DNA from: Wolfiporia cocos
Lineage: Eukaryota; Basidiomycota; Agaricomycetes; Polyporales; Phaeolaceae
Direction: 5' to 3'
Assembly: GCA_029448655.1 (NCBI GenBank)
Contig: JACCLO010000010.1
Span: 1,674,001-1,738,000, forward strand
DNA: 64,000 nt
The notes beneath the pieces were generated by a model. It did no database searches, was not told where the DNA came from, and saw only the letters and a list, made by a program, of their open reading frames with translations. Below, piece by piece: positions 23,801 to 35,950 of the stretch. Made by a program: the position numbers and the translations under genes. How positions within the stretch are numbered: the stretch's first letter is position 1; the number at the start of each line of letters is the position of its first letter.

Positions 23801-25520
23801 GTTGGAGTCTCTACTCAAAGATTGGAGGAAGGATCGTTCTAACAAGGTCCTGATTTTCACAAAGTCCGTGAAACTATTGGAAATGCTGGAGTTCCATCTT
23901 CGAGAGAAGAGTGAGCATTGGTATTTCGCTAGCTAAGGAAAGGACATTGAATAGTCGCAGGTCTTGGCTTTGTTAAGTTGGACGGATCAACGAAGACTCA
24001 AGATCGTGAATACCCTTTGAGTCTACAAGGACTCGTAGCTGACAGACTATCTTAGGCATGGCATTGATCGACCAATTCCACGAAGACCCCGATATATTTG
24101 TATTTTTAATATCAACATTGGCTGGTGGGACCGGGTTAAATTTGACTGGGGCGAACAAAGTCGTCATCTTTGGTGGGTTATGCCATCACAAACGATGAGT
24201 GCAATGAACTCAACTACGATGTCAGATCCGAACTGGAGTGTGTATAGCTGACTTGCAGCCATCTCGTTGTACTAACACAATCCCAAGACCCTGCTCATGA
24301 CTTACAGGCCATCGACCGTGCATACCGCTTTGGTCAGACACGCGATGTCTCTGTGTTTCGATTACTGGGTGCTGGGTCGATTGAGGAACTCATTTATGCT
24401 CGACAAGTATACAAGCAACAACAGATGCAAGTCGGCTACAACGCAAGTTTGCAGACGCGGTGAGCAGAGGGAGCGTAGTGAGCATGTTCGTCCAATTGAT
24501 AATTGTTATCAGGTATTTTGAAGGAGTGCAGGGTGAGAAACGACAACAAGGAGAACTGTTCGGGATCAAGAACATATTTACATTGCACGAAGGCGCCCTC
24601 GCAACAAAGCAGGCTGTGAGTATCCCAGTCTCACAGAGAGCTCCATTTGATCTCTAGCGAATAATTACAGGTCGAGCGAGCCATCCTCTCAGACTTCAAT
24701 TGGGCACTCGCTAATATGGACGCCAAAAGAAAGAGACCAAGCGACAAGGATAATGTCGACGCAGAGGTTGATAGTTCTAAAGACGAAGTATATCGTTGGC
24801 ATCCTGAAACGACTGATCCTTCCGTGCTCATCGAATTCGCAGGACAACGTGAACGGTCTTGATTCCTTGTTATTTGACGAAAGTGAGTATTACTAGCATA
24901 AGTCCATTTGTTTGGTCCGTGTTAATCGCGTCGATGACAGGATTGCCACAAGTTGCACAGAAGGAAGACCCAGTCCAACGTTTGCTCAACGACGCCGGGG
25001 TCAAGTACACGCACCGCAACGATGAACTGATGGCTGAAAGTAGGATTGAGGGCGCGAGGTTCAAGAAACGGAAGACGGAGGTGCGTGCGAGTTATCACTG
25101 TGTATTTTCTGGTTAAGATGCCCCCAACAGACAAAGCCTGGTGAGAAAAAGGCTTCTAAGGCGCGAGCACAAAAAGTCTCCCTTGAAATACGTACCAAAT
25201 CTGGGGTCTGGCCACCCCTTCGCCGTCACCATAAGCCCAAGCTCACATCCCAGCAGAGGTGAGTTAGGATAGTATCAGCAGAAACCCACCGTGCATAACA
25301 ACATCTTCAGACTTCAAGCGCGTCGGGACTCGTTGATCGAACTGGGTCACATTCCCAGTACCGACGAAATGCCCGTTTTCCTGGAACAATTGTGCGACAG
25401 CGCTTCCTATCTCAAAATCAGGCTTGTTCTAACACAATATCCAGTTTAAGATGGCCTCTTGAGAGGCAACAAGACTTCTTGGCATATCTGGATGCACATT
25501 CCGCTGCCCGTAGTCAGTGA
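20830..25520 (+). CDS. SNF2-family DNA translocase, ERCC6L2 / Rad26-like
   Basis: A Swi2/Snf2 ATPase of the Rad26/ERCC6L2 group, probably acting in DNA repair or transcription-linked repair in the nucleus. My model has 27 exons and 1109 residues, with every junction in frame. It starts at 20830 (PPKKRRR nuclear signal, then Ser/Asp/Glu-rich disordered region to about residue 305). The helicase core has [19 protein letters not shown], Walker [23 protein letters not shown], the DEAH box [27 protein letters not shown], a Cys-containing insert ([15 protein letters not shown]), [44 protein letters not shown] and the Q-x-x-R-x-x-R-like [12 protein letters not shown]. Later exons encode [26 protein letters not shown] and a basic tail. 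Oddities: a 1-base exon at 22201, a GC-AG intron at 22840-22887 and a 12-base exon at 24226-24237. Apparent stops in raw frames all fall inside introns. Confidence 0.9.
22201..22201 (+). other. Apparent 1-nucleotide exon (G) inside Walker A
   Basis: The exon ending at 22150 (GGC TTG) is followed by a 50-base GT-AG intron 22151-22200, the single base G, and a 51-base GT-AG intron 22202-22252. The next exon begins GC AAA ACA. Only inclusion of this one G gives GLGKT. Skipping both introns together loses the frame; keeping the second interval puts 17 hydrophobic residues into the nucleotide-binding loop. Confidence 0.75.
22840..22887 (+). other. GC-AG intron in the SNF2 gene
   Basis: The 48-base intron starts GCAAGT and ends ATAG. 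Splicing here joins LTGT to AIQNSL, the conserved TGTPxQN region; no GT donor gives the correct frame. Confidence 0.85.
24226..24237 (+). other. 12-base microexon in the SNF2 gene
   Basis: ATCCGAACTGGA between AG and GT. With flanking bases it encodes D-P-N-W-N of the conserved helicase motif DPNWNP. Confidence 0.85.
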
Positions 25521-25768
25521 ACAAGTAGAAATATTTGCGCGAAGACTAGGACCTCGACAGCTCGCTCGCTTTGTCAAATGACCCTCTTAATCCCGTCATA
25601 CGTTTAGCCTGCAGTAAATACATCGCGTTAACTGTAGCGAGCCAATGTAATCTCAACCATATGCTACTACAGTCCATTTTTGTATCAAATAGAATCAATG
25701 TTAAGACTACAGCTTGATTGACAAATCACGAGAGAACACAGGTCAAGCCCGACATTAGCTTTCAGTAC
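25521..25768. other. Short convergent intergenic spacer
   Basis: About 250 bases separate the 3' ends of the SNF2 gene and the KAR4-like gene. Nothing is recognised. Confidence 0.6.
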
Positions 25769-27745
25769 TCAGTAACCACCTTCGAAGCTCTCCCCGCCCC
25801 ATTGACCCATATTCATGCCCATACCCATACCCATGTTAGGATTCATACCGGAAGCCATCATATTGGGCCCCATGCCCATGTTACCTCCCATACCGGTCAT
25901 GCCCATCATGTTGTCGGACATCCCACCATCCCACATTCCCGCACCATTGCCAACAAATTGCCCTTCGGCGCCGCTCATCCAGCCCATTCCCATCCCGCCA
26001 GCACCCTGCTGCATCTGCCCACCAAACCCGCCAAAACCCTGTCCGCCACCGGGGAAGCCCATGCCCTGCCCGAGCCCGAGCCCCATATTATTCATACTGG
26101 CCATGCCTCCCATGTCCATACCAGCCATAGCCATACCCATGTCCGGCCAGCCCATCATGCCCATATCTCCCGCACCCATGTTGCCCATCGCCATCACAGG
26201 GGGAATCATCATGCGGCTCGCATTGCTGTGGCCGTTGGACTGGCCACGATTCGGAGCGCCGGCGCCGTGACCCATCGCCATGGGAGTGTTAACGTTCATT
26301 GGCGGGCCAGGCGCGCCCATACCCGCGCTGGCATTAGCGGAACCGCCGCGGACTGGCGACTTCGGGCGAAGCGCGTCAATTTCTGGAGAGATGTTAAGCG
26401 AGTGATGCGAGGCGCAGTTGCTGAGCGTACCTGGCGTCATGGGCACGACAGCCTTCCCGCCGTTCGAAAGCTCCTTGATCCTGCTCTCCCACAGCTCCCG
26501 GTTCCATACTGTTGCGCTCTCCTGCGCTGTGGGACCGTCCGCATCTACGGCCATCCCTTCTTCAATCCGCTCTTCTTCGCCTTCTGCTAGTGCGGTTACC
26601 CAACCCCGCCGGAGCGTGCGTGCGCGGCCAAAAATCTCCAGCCTGCGTAGTCCGAGACAAAAGTTCTCGATGAGCGTGTACATTTCGGGCGGCTTCAACG
26701 TCGGATCCGATGCATCACCCTCCCATATCATGACGTCCGTGTCTGCTTCAACGTCAGGCCAATAATATCATCGACGTTAGATGTCACTTGCCGACGTTGC
26801 AGTGTACAAACCAGCTGTCTGTTGAGCGCCTGACAGTTCCGCGGATGCCCATTAGACAGTGCTGCTTTGTCCGCGTGAGTAACGAGGTCGTCGGCGGATC
26901 TGTCTGTGATGCTGCGTGAGAGACTGATGGTCAGATAGTCCGGCCACATACCCCAGGGCCTCGGTTGCTGGTATGGTTTGTCTTTACCCATACTATATCT
27001 TCGCAGCGCCGGAAGCCCCACCTTGCCATCACCTCCCTCCCGCGTTCGAGACCCTCACCTGCTCCGCTGCCAACCCACATTAGTACGAATGATGGATCAG
27101 CAGCGAGGACGGGTATGGGTAGCTCCTGAAGGTCATCCCACGTGAACGACGATGAGAACGGCGGATCAATCAGGATCACGTCGAACTTGGATGGGTGGAG
27201 AGATGATAGCTCGGAGTAGGGTAGATAAGTCGGAGGCAGTGAATGTGCGGCAACGGAGGCCTTTTTCAAAGCCAGCAGCCGTTGCTGTTTTGGATATCTT
27301 GAGCAAATGATTCATCATCGCATACTCTCAGTGGGGTTACGGACACAAATGCTTACTCTTCAAAGCGGTGCTCAGGATCGGCGCCGAGCACCCAATCCTG
27401 CGGCCATTCACCGCCGTCAACATATCGCTGTGAATAATCATTCCGGATGGTCTCCTCCTCTGGAACATAGTTGGCGTAGCGTGCAACCCGGGCTCGCTTT
27501 GCGGGAGGAAGATCTTGGCGCACTGGCCTGGGCTGTGGAGCGATCAAAGGAGAAGCTGGCCGAGACGGAGGAGGAGAGGGAGATGGCGACGGTATCAAGG
27601 GCAACTTAAGGATATTGTGTGGCGGAGAATGGAGGGCCCTGAGTTGCCGACGGTGATTTCTCTGGTTTGCACGGACTCGCGAGATAAGGGCTGAATGTGC
27701 AGCGAGCAGCTCGTTGGCCGACGCAAGGCATTCGCAGGCGCTCAT
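25769..27745 (-). CDS. KAR4: KAR4/METTL14-like MT-A70 family protein
   Basis: A member of the MT-A70 N6-adenosine methyltransferase family, closest in layout to KAR4/METTL14, the partner subunit of METTL3/IME4. Exons 27745-27357, 27297-26952, 26903-26792 and 26742-25769 are in frame. An additional 48-base intron at 26383-26430 is likely; with it removed the protein has 590 residues. Landmarks: [18 protein letters not shown] at about residues 103-120, the DPPW-like loop reading [61 protein letters not shown] and [19 protein letters not shown]. Catalytic METTL3 has DPPW; here it is DPPF, so the subunit may not itself bind the methyl donor productively. The last 180 or so residues are a Met/Gly-rich low-complexity tail (MGMG runs). 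Intron 3 is GC-AG. Confidence 0.88.
26743..26791 (-). other. GC-AG intron in the KAR4-like gene
   Basis: Minus-strand donor GCAAGT, acceptor CAG, 49 bases. It joins HCNV to [10 protein letters not shown] in the correct frame. Confidence 0.82.
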
Positions 27746-28336
27746 TCTGACGATCTGATTGAACGCGAGAAGGTAGCCGCAGATAGCGGTAAGTGCTCAG
27801 TAGGAGCCAATGCGGCTGTAAGCAGATACGCTTGGTCGCTTGGATCGACAGTCCAAGGCTCTCGGGACTCAAGCTGTCGAGGTCGTATGAGTACAATGAC
27901 CACAACGTACGGCGTTTTGAAGACTGAAGGAAAGCTGTGCTTCACGTTTCCAGCCTGTTCTATTGTGCATATTTCCATTGTGGGGCGTACCTTCAAGATG
28001 GGGTAGCTAATAGTAACAGTACACAACACGCGCAGCTAGTATCTCGCAGCTAGATAGGGCCGAGGTAATGGTCGACTTTCCAATTCGTTTGCCCTCTATT
28101 TTCCAGTGCTTCCGGGTTGCTCAACTCGCGCAAGCTGATAGGCTGAAGTGTCTGGCAACTTCGAGAGTGTGCACGACGCAACAGAGAGCATTGCTAGACG
28201 CCCATCTGTACGCGTACAGGAACATGATCGACGCTAGCGGCAGCACGTGATCAGTGTAGATCTGAGATCTACGAGATTTCTTGCAACTTTCGCGGCGGTG
28301 AGCTTGCATTACTTGTTCTATTTCACTCCAACAGTC
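27746..28336. promoter_or_regulatory. Divergent promoter region, KAR4-like / NOC2
   Basis: About 590 bases between two genes transcribed away from each other. A splice-like CTCCAACAG precedes the NOC2 ATG, hinting at a 5' UTR intron. No gene is seen. Confidence 0.45.
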
Positions 28337-31048
28337 ATGGGAAAGAAACTTGCAAAGTCGGCACGGAAATTCGCCGCGAGTGGGCAGCTGAAGAGGACCA
28401 TTCAGGCTCGGCGCAAGCACCGCGACATTAAGAAGAAGACCGATAAGCGGAAGGCAAATAAGGGGAAGGGCAAGCAGGTTGCTGACGATGATGACAACGA
28501 GGAGGATGAGGGGATGAGTGCAGAGGAGAAGTGAGCACGCTGCTTCATGTTGTGCCAAATCGTCTGACAGGTCACAGGCTCAAGGGAATGTCAGTAGATG
28601 ACTTCCTCGGTGGAGGTTTTATGCAGAATGACGACGAGAGCGAGGTATGTCTGCCCTCGGAATGTCGCTCAGACATGATTTATTAATAAACATAGTCTGG
28701 AGGCGAACTGAATGAGGAGGAAGAGGAGGAAGGCGACGACGACGACGCAGGCGAAGAGGATGATGATGACGACGATAACCAGTCGTTTGCCTCTGTGGAC
28801 GACCTTGATGGTGCGTTCACTACTGAATAATAACTTCTGGTCATATCCTTATTGCTACGATAAACTCATTAGATGAGGGTGAAGCTCATCTACAAGAGCT
28901 GTCAAAGCTCGCGGAGAAAGATCCGGAGTTTTACAAGTACCTGCAGGAGAACGACAAGGAGCTGCTCGATTTCAATCCCGATGAGGCAGCAGACGACGGA
29001 GAAGATGAGGAGGGCGAGGATGAGGATATGGAAAGGGACAGCGTGCCTGTTCTAAACAAGCAGATTCTCTTGAAGTGGCAAAAAGCGCTGTTGGAGGTGA
29101 GTCGCACATGTCTTGCGTTGCGGGCGTAACTGAGAATTTTGGAGTATAGCAACGGTCACTACGAGCGCTGCGCAAGCTACTCATTGCTTTCCGCTCAGCT
29201 GTGCACATGAATGAAGAGAATCAGGTTTTGGCATGGAGGATTGACAGCGCTTCCGGTACGTCAGAGCTAATCTTTCCGTAATTGCTAACCAATAACTTAA
29301 TATTATCTAGTGTACAACAAACTGATCACTACCGCCCTGCGATACACACCTGTCGTCCTTGAATACCACTGTCCATACAAAACGCTTCCTAATGGCAACT
29401 TGTATGTGTCCTGCCACGGCTCACCTCTGCATCATGAAGCCTGATATAATCTTTGACATAGCAAGGCTCCGACACAAACGCAAAAATGGAGGACACTGCA
29501 GAAGATGATCGTTTCGTACTTCCACAACGTGATGCACCTCCTCGCGCAGCTCACGGACACCGACATGTCCCGTCTAGCGGTTTCGGAGAGCGCGAGACTT
29601 GTTCCGTATGTCACAAGTAATCGCAAAGCGGTGAAAGTGTACTTGAAAGTAAGTCCGCTCTCGGTCCGAGGCCGGGCATGAGATTGACTGGATCCTAGAC
29701 ATGCTTAGACCTCTGGTCGAGTGCAGAAGACAGTGTCCGTATCGCCGCGTTCCTCGCCGTACGCAAGCTTTGTCAGGCGACGGACGTGTCCATTATGGAC
29801 TTAGTGCTCAAGGCGAGTATATCCATACATTCATTCCTGACATCATTGCTAAATTCACGGCGTGCAGAACATCTATCTTACCCTGGTTCGCGCATGCAAG
29901 TCTACGAATGTGCATAGTCTACCCTCCGTCAACCTGATGAAGAACTCGGCATCTGAGATCTTCTGCCTTGACCACGCCACCGCGTATCAGCATGCATTTG
30001 GATACATCCGGCAGCTCGCGATACACCTTCGAAACAGCATGAAGGCTAAGAACAAGGTACGTCTGCCGCTCTCATTATAATGTCGCGCCATTGCGCTTAT
30101 CACTAGCTGCGGATATAGGAAGCGTATCAGCAGGTGTACAACTGGCAATATGTGCACTGCATCGACTTCTGGTCGATCGTCTTAGCCCGCGCATGCGACA
30201 AGCAGACGCTGATCGACCGAAAAGGCGAGGAGAGCGAGCTCAAGCCACTCATCTATCCTCTGGTGCAGGTCTCGCTAGGCTCTATCAAGTACGTGTCCAG
30301 CGCAGCAAATTGGTAAATGGTGTTTATATGCTCATTATCTGTTCAGGCTGATTCGCAATTCACGGTCATACCCCTTCCACTTCCACGTTGTCCGCTCATT
30401 GCTCCATCTCACCCGGCATACGCATACGTATGTTCCGCTCGCACCATATATTCTTCCTATCATCACGTCGACGCTGTCTGCGACATCGAAACCGAAAGCG
30501 TCCACCTTACGCCAGTTTGACTTTGAGACAAACATCCGTGCGCCACAGCAATACCTCAAGACACGCGTTTACAACGAGGGGCTCGCTGAGGAGGCCATTA
30601 ACCTCCTCGCCGAGTACCTGGCGAGCGCACCGGTCCAGGGAAGCGTTGCCTTTCCGGAAATCGTCGTCCCTATTGTCATGATGCTCAAGAAGGGGGTCAA
30701 GACTGCGAGGTCGACTCCATGGAAGGCGAAGGAAGCGGGGCTAGCGAAGGGGCTGACGGAGCGCGTAGAAGAGAGCGCAAAGTGGGTCGAACAGAAGCGC
30801 AAAGGGATCACGTTTGCGCCGGGCCGCTTGACAGAGGTGGAGGCCTGGGAGTCGGGCGTGAAGGTTGATGAGACCCCTCTAGGCAAGTACGTGAGGGTGC
30901 AACGGAAGACACGGGAGAAGCGGCAGAAACTCGTCGAGAAGGTGTGTGTGATTAACACGACCATTTTTGATCGCATGATTTCCGAGAATACTCACCCATG
31001 CATATGCGGCAGGCGCGAGAAGGAGAGAAGGAGATCTTAGAGGACTGA
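28337..31048 (+). CDS. NOC2: Nucleolar complex protein 2 (ribosome assembly)
   Basis: Noc2 pairs with Noc1 or Noc3 to carry pre-60S particles from nucleolus to nucleoplasm (yeast knowledge). Twelve exons give 695 residues: 28337-28530, 28578-28644, 28696-28810, 28873-29096, 29150-29255, 29311-29401, 29462-29648, 29699-29812, 29868-30056, 30119-30288, 30347-30941, 31013-31048. The N-terminus is very basic ([19 protein letters not shown], then KKKTDKRK), followed by two acidic runs. The conserved core shows [14 protein letters not shown]-type helices such as [17 protein letters not shown], and the family signature [25 protein letters not shown] and FPEIVVP. The C-terminus is basic and ends GEKEILED. 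The intron at 29813-29867 has a GC donor. The ATG follows directly after a probable 5' UTR acceptor. No damage is seen. Confidence 0.95.
29813..29867 (+). other. GC-AG intron in NOC2
   Basis: Donor GCGAGT, acceptor CAG, 55 bases. It joins MDLVLK to [11 protein letters not shown]; the nearby GT at 29817 would break the frame. Confidence 0.8.
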
Positions 31049-31594
31049 CCTACCGCGGATCGCTGGGAAGCATCGTCGCGGAGTCTGGCACTCCGGGAAC
31101 CTAATTAGAGCTGGATGCGATACTGGTGTGAGTTCGTCGTGTGCGCGTGTTCCTGCAACATAAGAACTATGGCGGCATCCGCTTCGGTCCATCACCGGCA
31201 TATTCTCGCGTCTCGTATGCAATTTGAATTTTCTGCGAACGTCGCGCATGCGTCAAGGGTGAACTCATGGGTTCTTGTCTATGAGATGATGTCCAGCTTG
31301 TGGACCGTATCAACGCTTGGGAATTGGATTCACTGCCCAGAGCTGATCAACCATTACCCGCAGAGGGATCCCATGGATTTGCGACTCCAGCATGCCTTGT
31401 GCTGCATTACATGAATATTGCATACCAGTTGATGCCAAAAATATATCTCGAGCTCACCATTTCTGATTCTCGATGGCCGAAGTGCTCGCCTTTCGGTTTC
31501 GGATTTGTCAGATGAGTTTCAATGATGTGAGCTATGTCCGACGATGAGCAAGGATTGATTCATACTCGGCGTGAAGTTCACACTGAGTGGACTT
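31049..31594. other. Intergenic between convergent genes
   Basis: This lies between the ends of NOC2 (+) and the small mitochondrial-like gene (-). Only short frames occur and no RNA gene is seen. Confidence 0.55.
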
Positions 31595-31968
31595 CTACCA
31601 CACTCCAAAGAAGATTTTCCACCAAGGCCTACCAATGCCCCTTGCACTCTTCTCGAAACCTTCCACAAGTCGGGTATAGTAATGAGGCATAGATGCTGGT
31701 TTCAGCGTGCTATCACTCAGCGGATACTGAGAAGTGAGATTGTCAGCACGAGAATTGCGCACAGAATGACTCAACATGGCTCTACCTTCTTTTGAAACTC
31801 GTTGGTCTGCAGTGCGCGTGCTGCCTTCACCGCCTGCGCGGACAGGTTAGGGTGATCAGCTAATGCCTCCAGCAAGTTCTTCAGCTGCAAGTTTGGCCGG
31901 AAAGGATCTCCTGGCCAGAAAGCGGCAATCGTGCGCAACTGTTGAGCGGTCTTTGTTGCAGCGGACAT
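31595..31968 (-). CDS. Small protein resembling UQCC2/Cbp6 family (tentative)
   Basis: Two exons (31968-31786 and 31726-31595) join in phase 0 to 104 residues. The N-terminal half is helical (LRTIAAFWPGDPFRPNLQLK, then LLEALADHPNLSAQAVKAAR). The second exon carries YPLSDSTLKPASMPHYYTRL and ends in an aromatic segment RPWWKIFFGVW. A short helical protein with a YP-L-S...PAS-P-YY-RL pattern recalls the Cbp6/UQCC2 factors that help assemble cytochrome b in mitochondria, but I could not verify this and hold it loosely. There is no obvious presequence. The ATG at 31968 is chosen because the longer frame upstream has only a GTG. The gene is ordinary in composition and has one normal intron. Confidence 0.75.
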
Positions 31969-34900
31969 GGTGGTAGTTGCAAACCGCGCGTAGGCTTCTG
32001 CCGGACTTCGCACCGGCGTCTATACCGCGTGAGCATTGATGTCACATATTCGGTGGTCGACTGTCTGCATGTTGCAATCTCCTTTTGTTCCCGCTCCCTC
32101 GCCTCGGGAAGAGGTAAGCAGTGCTTGCACGAACTAACGATGACACTAGCTACTCCTGCAGATGTCGGAGCATACACAAGATTGATGGGAAGGTGACTGG
32201 TCTAACTGCTGTTTCAGCGGAAGATGCCTGCAAAGTCTCCGGAAGATCCACGGTGAGACTAACCATGTTAGATACCTGCAACGTCGTACTCAGACTCAAA
32301 AGGAGTCATCAAGATGCCTTTCGGTGCAACCTGGGCCGGGGATTGCCATCCCTCCAGGCAACCACATGTTCTTCGAATATTATGCGAACTGCCGGCAATA
32401 GTCTCTACGATCCACGGAAATTTGTCCCAACAGAACTTCCACATCGCATGACATCAAAATCACGGCGATTCCCGTTTCCGTTCTTGCCTCGCATGAGCTC
32501 CGGTGAGTGTTGTGGTACATGCTGTACGTGATTCACTCATCTTCATAAATATACTTATCCAATTTCCGTTCGCTTTACTGATGTGCCGATAAGGAACGAA
32601 AACGGCAATGCACGTTCCATAGCAGAACTCACATTGTGCGCAAGCAAATTTCGGCCGAATAAGCTCATGCTTCAGGAAGTGTTGATATATGTCAGCTCAT
32701 GAGTCTGGGTCAATGTTTATGAAGGCCTTCGTCCATCTCCATGCAGTATCTGTGCTATCTTCACTCCAGTGCCATTCGCCAATCAAGCACCTTGACTCCC
32801 GCGGTCAGCCGATCATGCGGCAGTCCGCTGCTTGCTGAGGTGAGCATGAACGGTGACCGTGCGATAGACTGGATCCCGGCATTTTTTTCTTCATACGGCT
32901 CATGCCTTGAGTACGAGCCAGCTCATATGGTCATCGCGATTCCTAACGGTATACGAGTTGTTTTGGTAGCGGTCCAAACAAGCGGTTAGAGCTTCTTGTA
33001 TGACCGCTTAGCGTCGGTCTCAGCACAACATCAAGTTCGTTCCTATCTGATAACGGCGGATGCCTGCGGCAACTGCATTGCTGATGCGCAGAGAAATTGC
33101 GCTTCTCATCTCCACTTGCTGAAGTATCTAGCAAAATGCCGACCCCGTTTTTTCCAGGGGACTCGCACATCGTCGGCGCGAGCACCCGTCAGGCCTTCCT
33201 TGCGGCTTCAGAATCTTCCCATCTCGTACCTCTCAAGGAATGTTTGGCATCTGATGCTTTCATCGGCACGCCTGGTACTTGCCAAAAAACAAAATGCAGG
33301 ACATGGACAATGGTAATTCATTTACAATACGCATTCAGTTGATCTATTCAATACAACTGTTCTCGACCCGCAAATATCCGTGCAGCAAAGCGTCATTTGT
33401 AGTTCGCCAAGTCACGAGCATTTAATGCAAGTCGGAGATATTACGTTCATGCCGCAGGGGTATGGCTCATCGACCATCTACAATGTGTTTATATTACGAA
33501 CGGAGATGACCACACCATAGATGAGCTCACTGATAACCTGTGTTGTCTGAAGAGGTGAACTTCGGCGTCATCAGTTCGTCGGCCATCTAAGATTATATAC
33601 TGAACATGACGTTGACCTATCCACAGAAGTACATTACAGTACGGCCACTCCCCCTTCTCATCACCACAGCAAGGCTACCGAGAAACCAACCAGATTTTCC
33701 TGATACGATTCTGATGGGAAGCCGCGTTATTCCGATACTATTGCAAAGCACATTATGTGACCCTGTTATTGTTGATGCTTACTTCCAGGGTTCCCTCGCT
33801 GGTTGGCCAGGTAAGTCTCGATTCATCCCATCTACTTGTTGACTCTGAAGGTCAGCATTGCTCCACTAGCGTTCCTTAAAGATCCGATTGCTCTGTAGCT
33901 CTCTCTATCACTGCGAATGAGAGCATCGAGGTTTGTGAACTGGTCCCGCTCTTTTGGGCTAGCTAATACAAATGATTCCTGGGCAACAATAACTGGCTGT
34001 ATTACTAACAGCCGGCGGTTGTTTTTGGTACGCGCAGATCATCCATGGCCTCTTCAATGATCACCACCAGGACCCTCGCACCCAGCAATTACTCCGGGCG
34101 CCCGTCGATTGCCGTGAACTCCTAGCCCAGCCACCTTACGGCAAAACTCCGTGTACCTGGTTTCAGTGAGACTTGTCGTATTTGTCGTGGCTCCTCGACC
34201 CGATCGTCAGGCTCGGACAATCCCGTGCGTGCAGTCGCCCAATAGCTGGACAATGCAGAATTGGGTGCGTTCTGCCGCTGGGTCAAGAGATGTTCGTCGT
34301 CTGTGGAATGCACGACGAGGCGAGTGTCATGCCAATATCGTATTCCATGCGTCTGCGGTCCTGGGAAGCGGATTTCTGGTCTACATCCGCGTCATGGCTT
34401 ACCGAGATCATCGTGAGGGGTGCAGATCTCCGCATTGCTACCGGAGCGCACTCACACTAGCTGACTCGCCGGACCCACCCGGGACCGTCATCATCGAATG
34501 GATGCGAGATCAAGCACAAGCTTCAAACCCAGTATGCCGGGCTTCTTGTCAGTGGCGTGCCGCGTTAAGAGCATCGCGGCTGCGGGATGAGCCACCAGCG
34601 GCATTGCTTCCTGCCGCGTGCGTAGGCGTATCGCGCACAAGACCCCGCAACGGAAAGGGCTCCCGCATGCACTTTACAAATTACCTCCAGCATAAACTCT
34701 AAGTGGTGAATGGAGACTTACGACAACCTTCAACACGCATCACATCTACGTGGACAGCGCGATGCGCCCCCAGACGACTTCGCCTGAGCTGGACAGCAAC
34801 AGTGCCTTGTGCCTTTGTGCCCCAGACAACGTAGAGGGTCATGATGTTGCGTTAATTCAGCTCACTTTCCGATAGGGAATGGTTAACAGGAACCCGCGAA

Positions 34901-35950
34901 CGATGTGGCGCCGCTTCTGCTGAGTCTCCGGACGTGATCAACTAATTTGGCTGGACACCGGAGAATGGCGCGATACGCAATATCAAATGCGTCGTCATGA
35001 TCGTGTGTAAGCCACTTTGCTGCTGTCTCCCTCTCGCTTACCAAACGTCCGTTGCGTCAGGCACGGCACGCGCCGGGCATCGACAAACTAGGTAATTTGT
35101 ATGCGCTCACCACTACTGCTGGCGCGGTATTTCCGACTTCCATGGCGAACACCGACCCAATTTGATGGACTACTGCGTCCGCGAATACCATGAATGCGCA
35201 TGCATCGAAACGAGGCAGGCGATCTGCGCCCTTCTCTCGCAATCGCCCGTGCAGGCCCTCGGCCTCGGCGCCGGAGCCTGGCGATTGGAGCGACTGCGGC
35301 CGGGACTGCCATCGCTGCTGAAATTTGACGGCATGCGATCTCAATGGAACCGAATTGGGCATTCATGCCGGGGTAGCATCGCGCGGGTGCACAGCCCCCC
35401 GCACTGCGAGATGCGCATCTGGCAACGGGCCATGTCCGTGACGTAAGTACGTCATACTGCGATTGATCCTGCTCCTGACCGGGACGCCGTCTTTCGCGTG
35501 GGAGAGTTCGCGCTAGCTCCCGCGCGTGGGAGACAGGATCCCATCAGCGCGTTCTGCAACACAATCATTCAAATAAATCACGCGTGTTCAGTCACCGCTG
35601 ACTACTGGGCCGCGCAGCATCTCGTCATGCTAGCAACAGATGCCAGATCGTGGCTTCCGTGCATTCGTGACTTGCATAATGGACGGCAGAGGCAGATGCA
35701 TGGAAGCAACAGCATACTAAATATCCACCTCCTGCAAAATCAGACATGCATGTTTGTGAAAGCAAGTCTCATTTCCTGATGGAGCTTGCGCATGACGCTG
35801 AATGCGATGCGCGGGTTAATCGGGGAGTATTAGCATCACTATCTGGTGTGTCCAGCCACCAGCACGGCACATCCCCATATGATATTTCCAAGCTAATATA
35901 GCACAAAGTGACGACCAGTGCACTGACAGCACTATATCGCATGATCGTAT
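31969..35950. other. About 4 kb without a supportable gene
   Basis: Frames are short and scattered over both strands. The longest begins at a GTG at 34151 and has no recognisable content. I see no transposase, reverse transcriptase or terminal repeat. It may be decayed sequence or a long non-coding interval. Confidence 0.5.

Noticed and set aside
25718..26590. His-rich plus-strand frame of 290 codons
   Set aside because: It is the antisense shadow of the Met/Gly-rich tail of the KAR4-like gene (CAT repeats opposite ATG repeats).
34151..34702. Plus-strand frame of 183 codons
   Set aside because: It has no ATG at its beginning (GTG), no recognisable motif, and random-looking composition.
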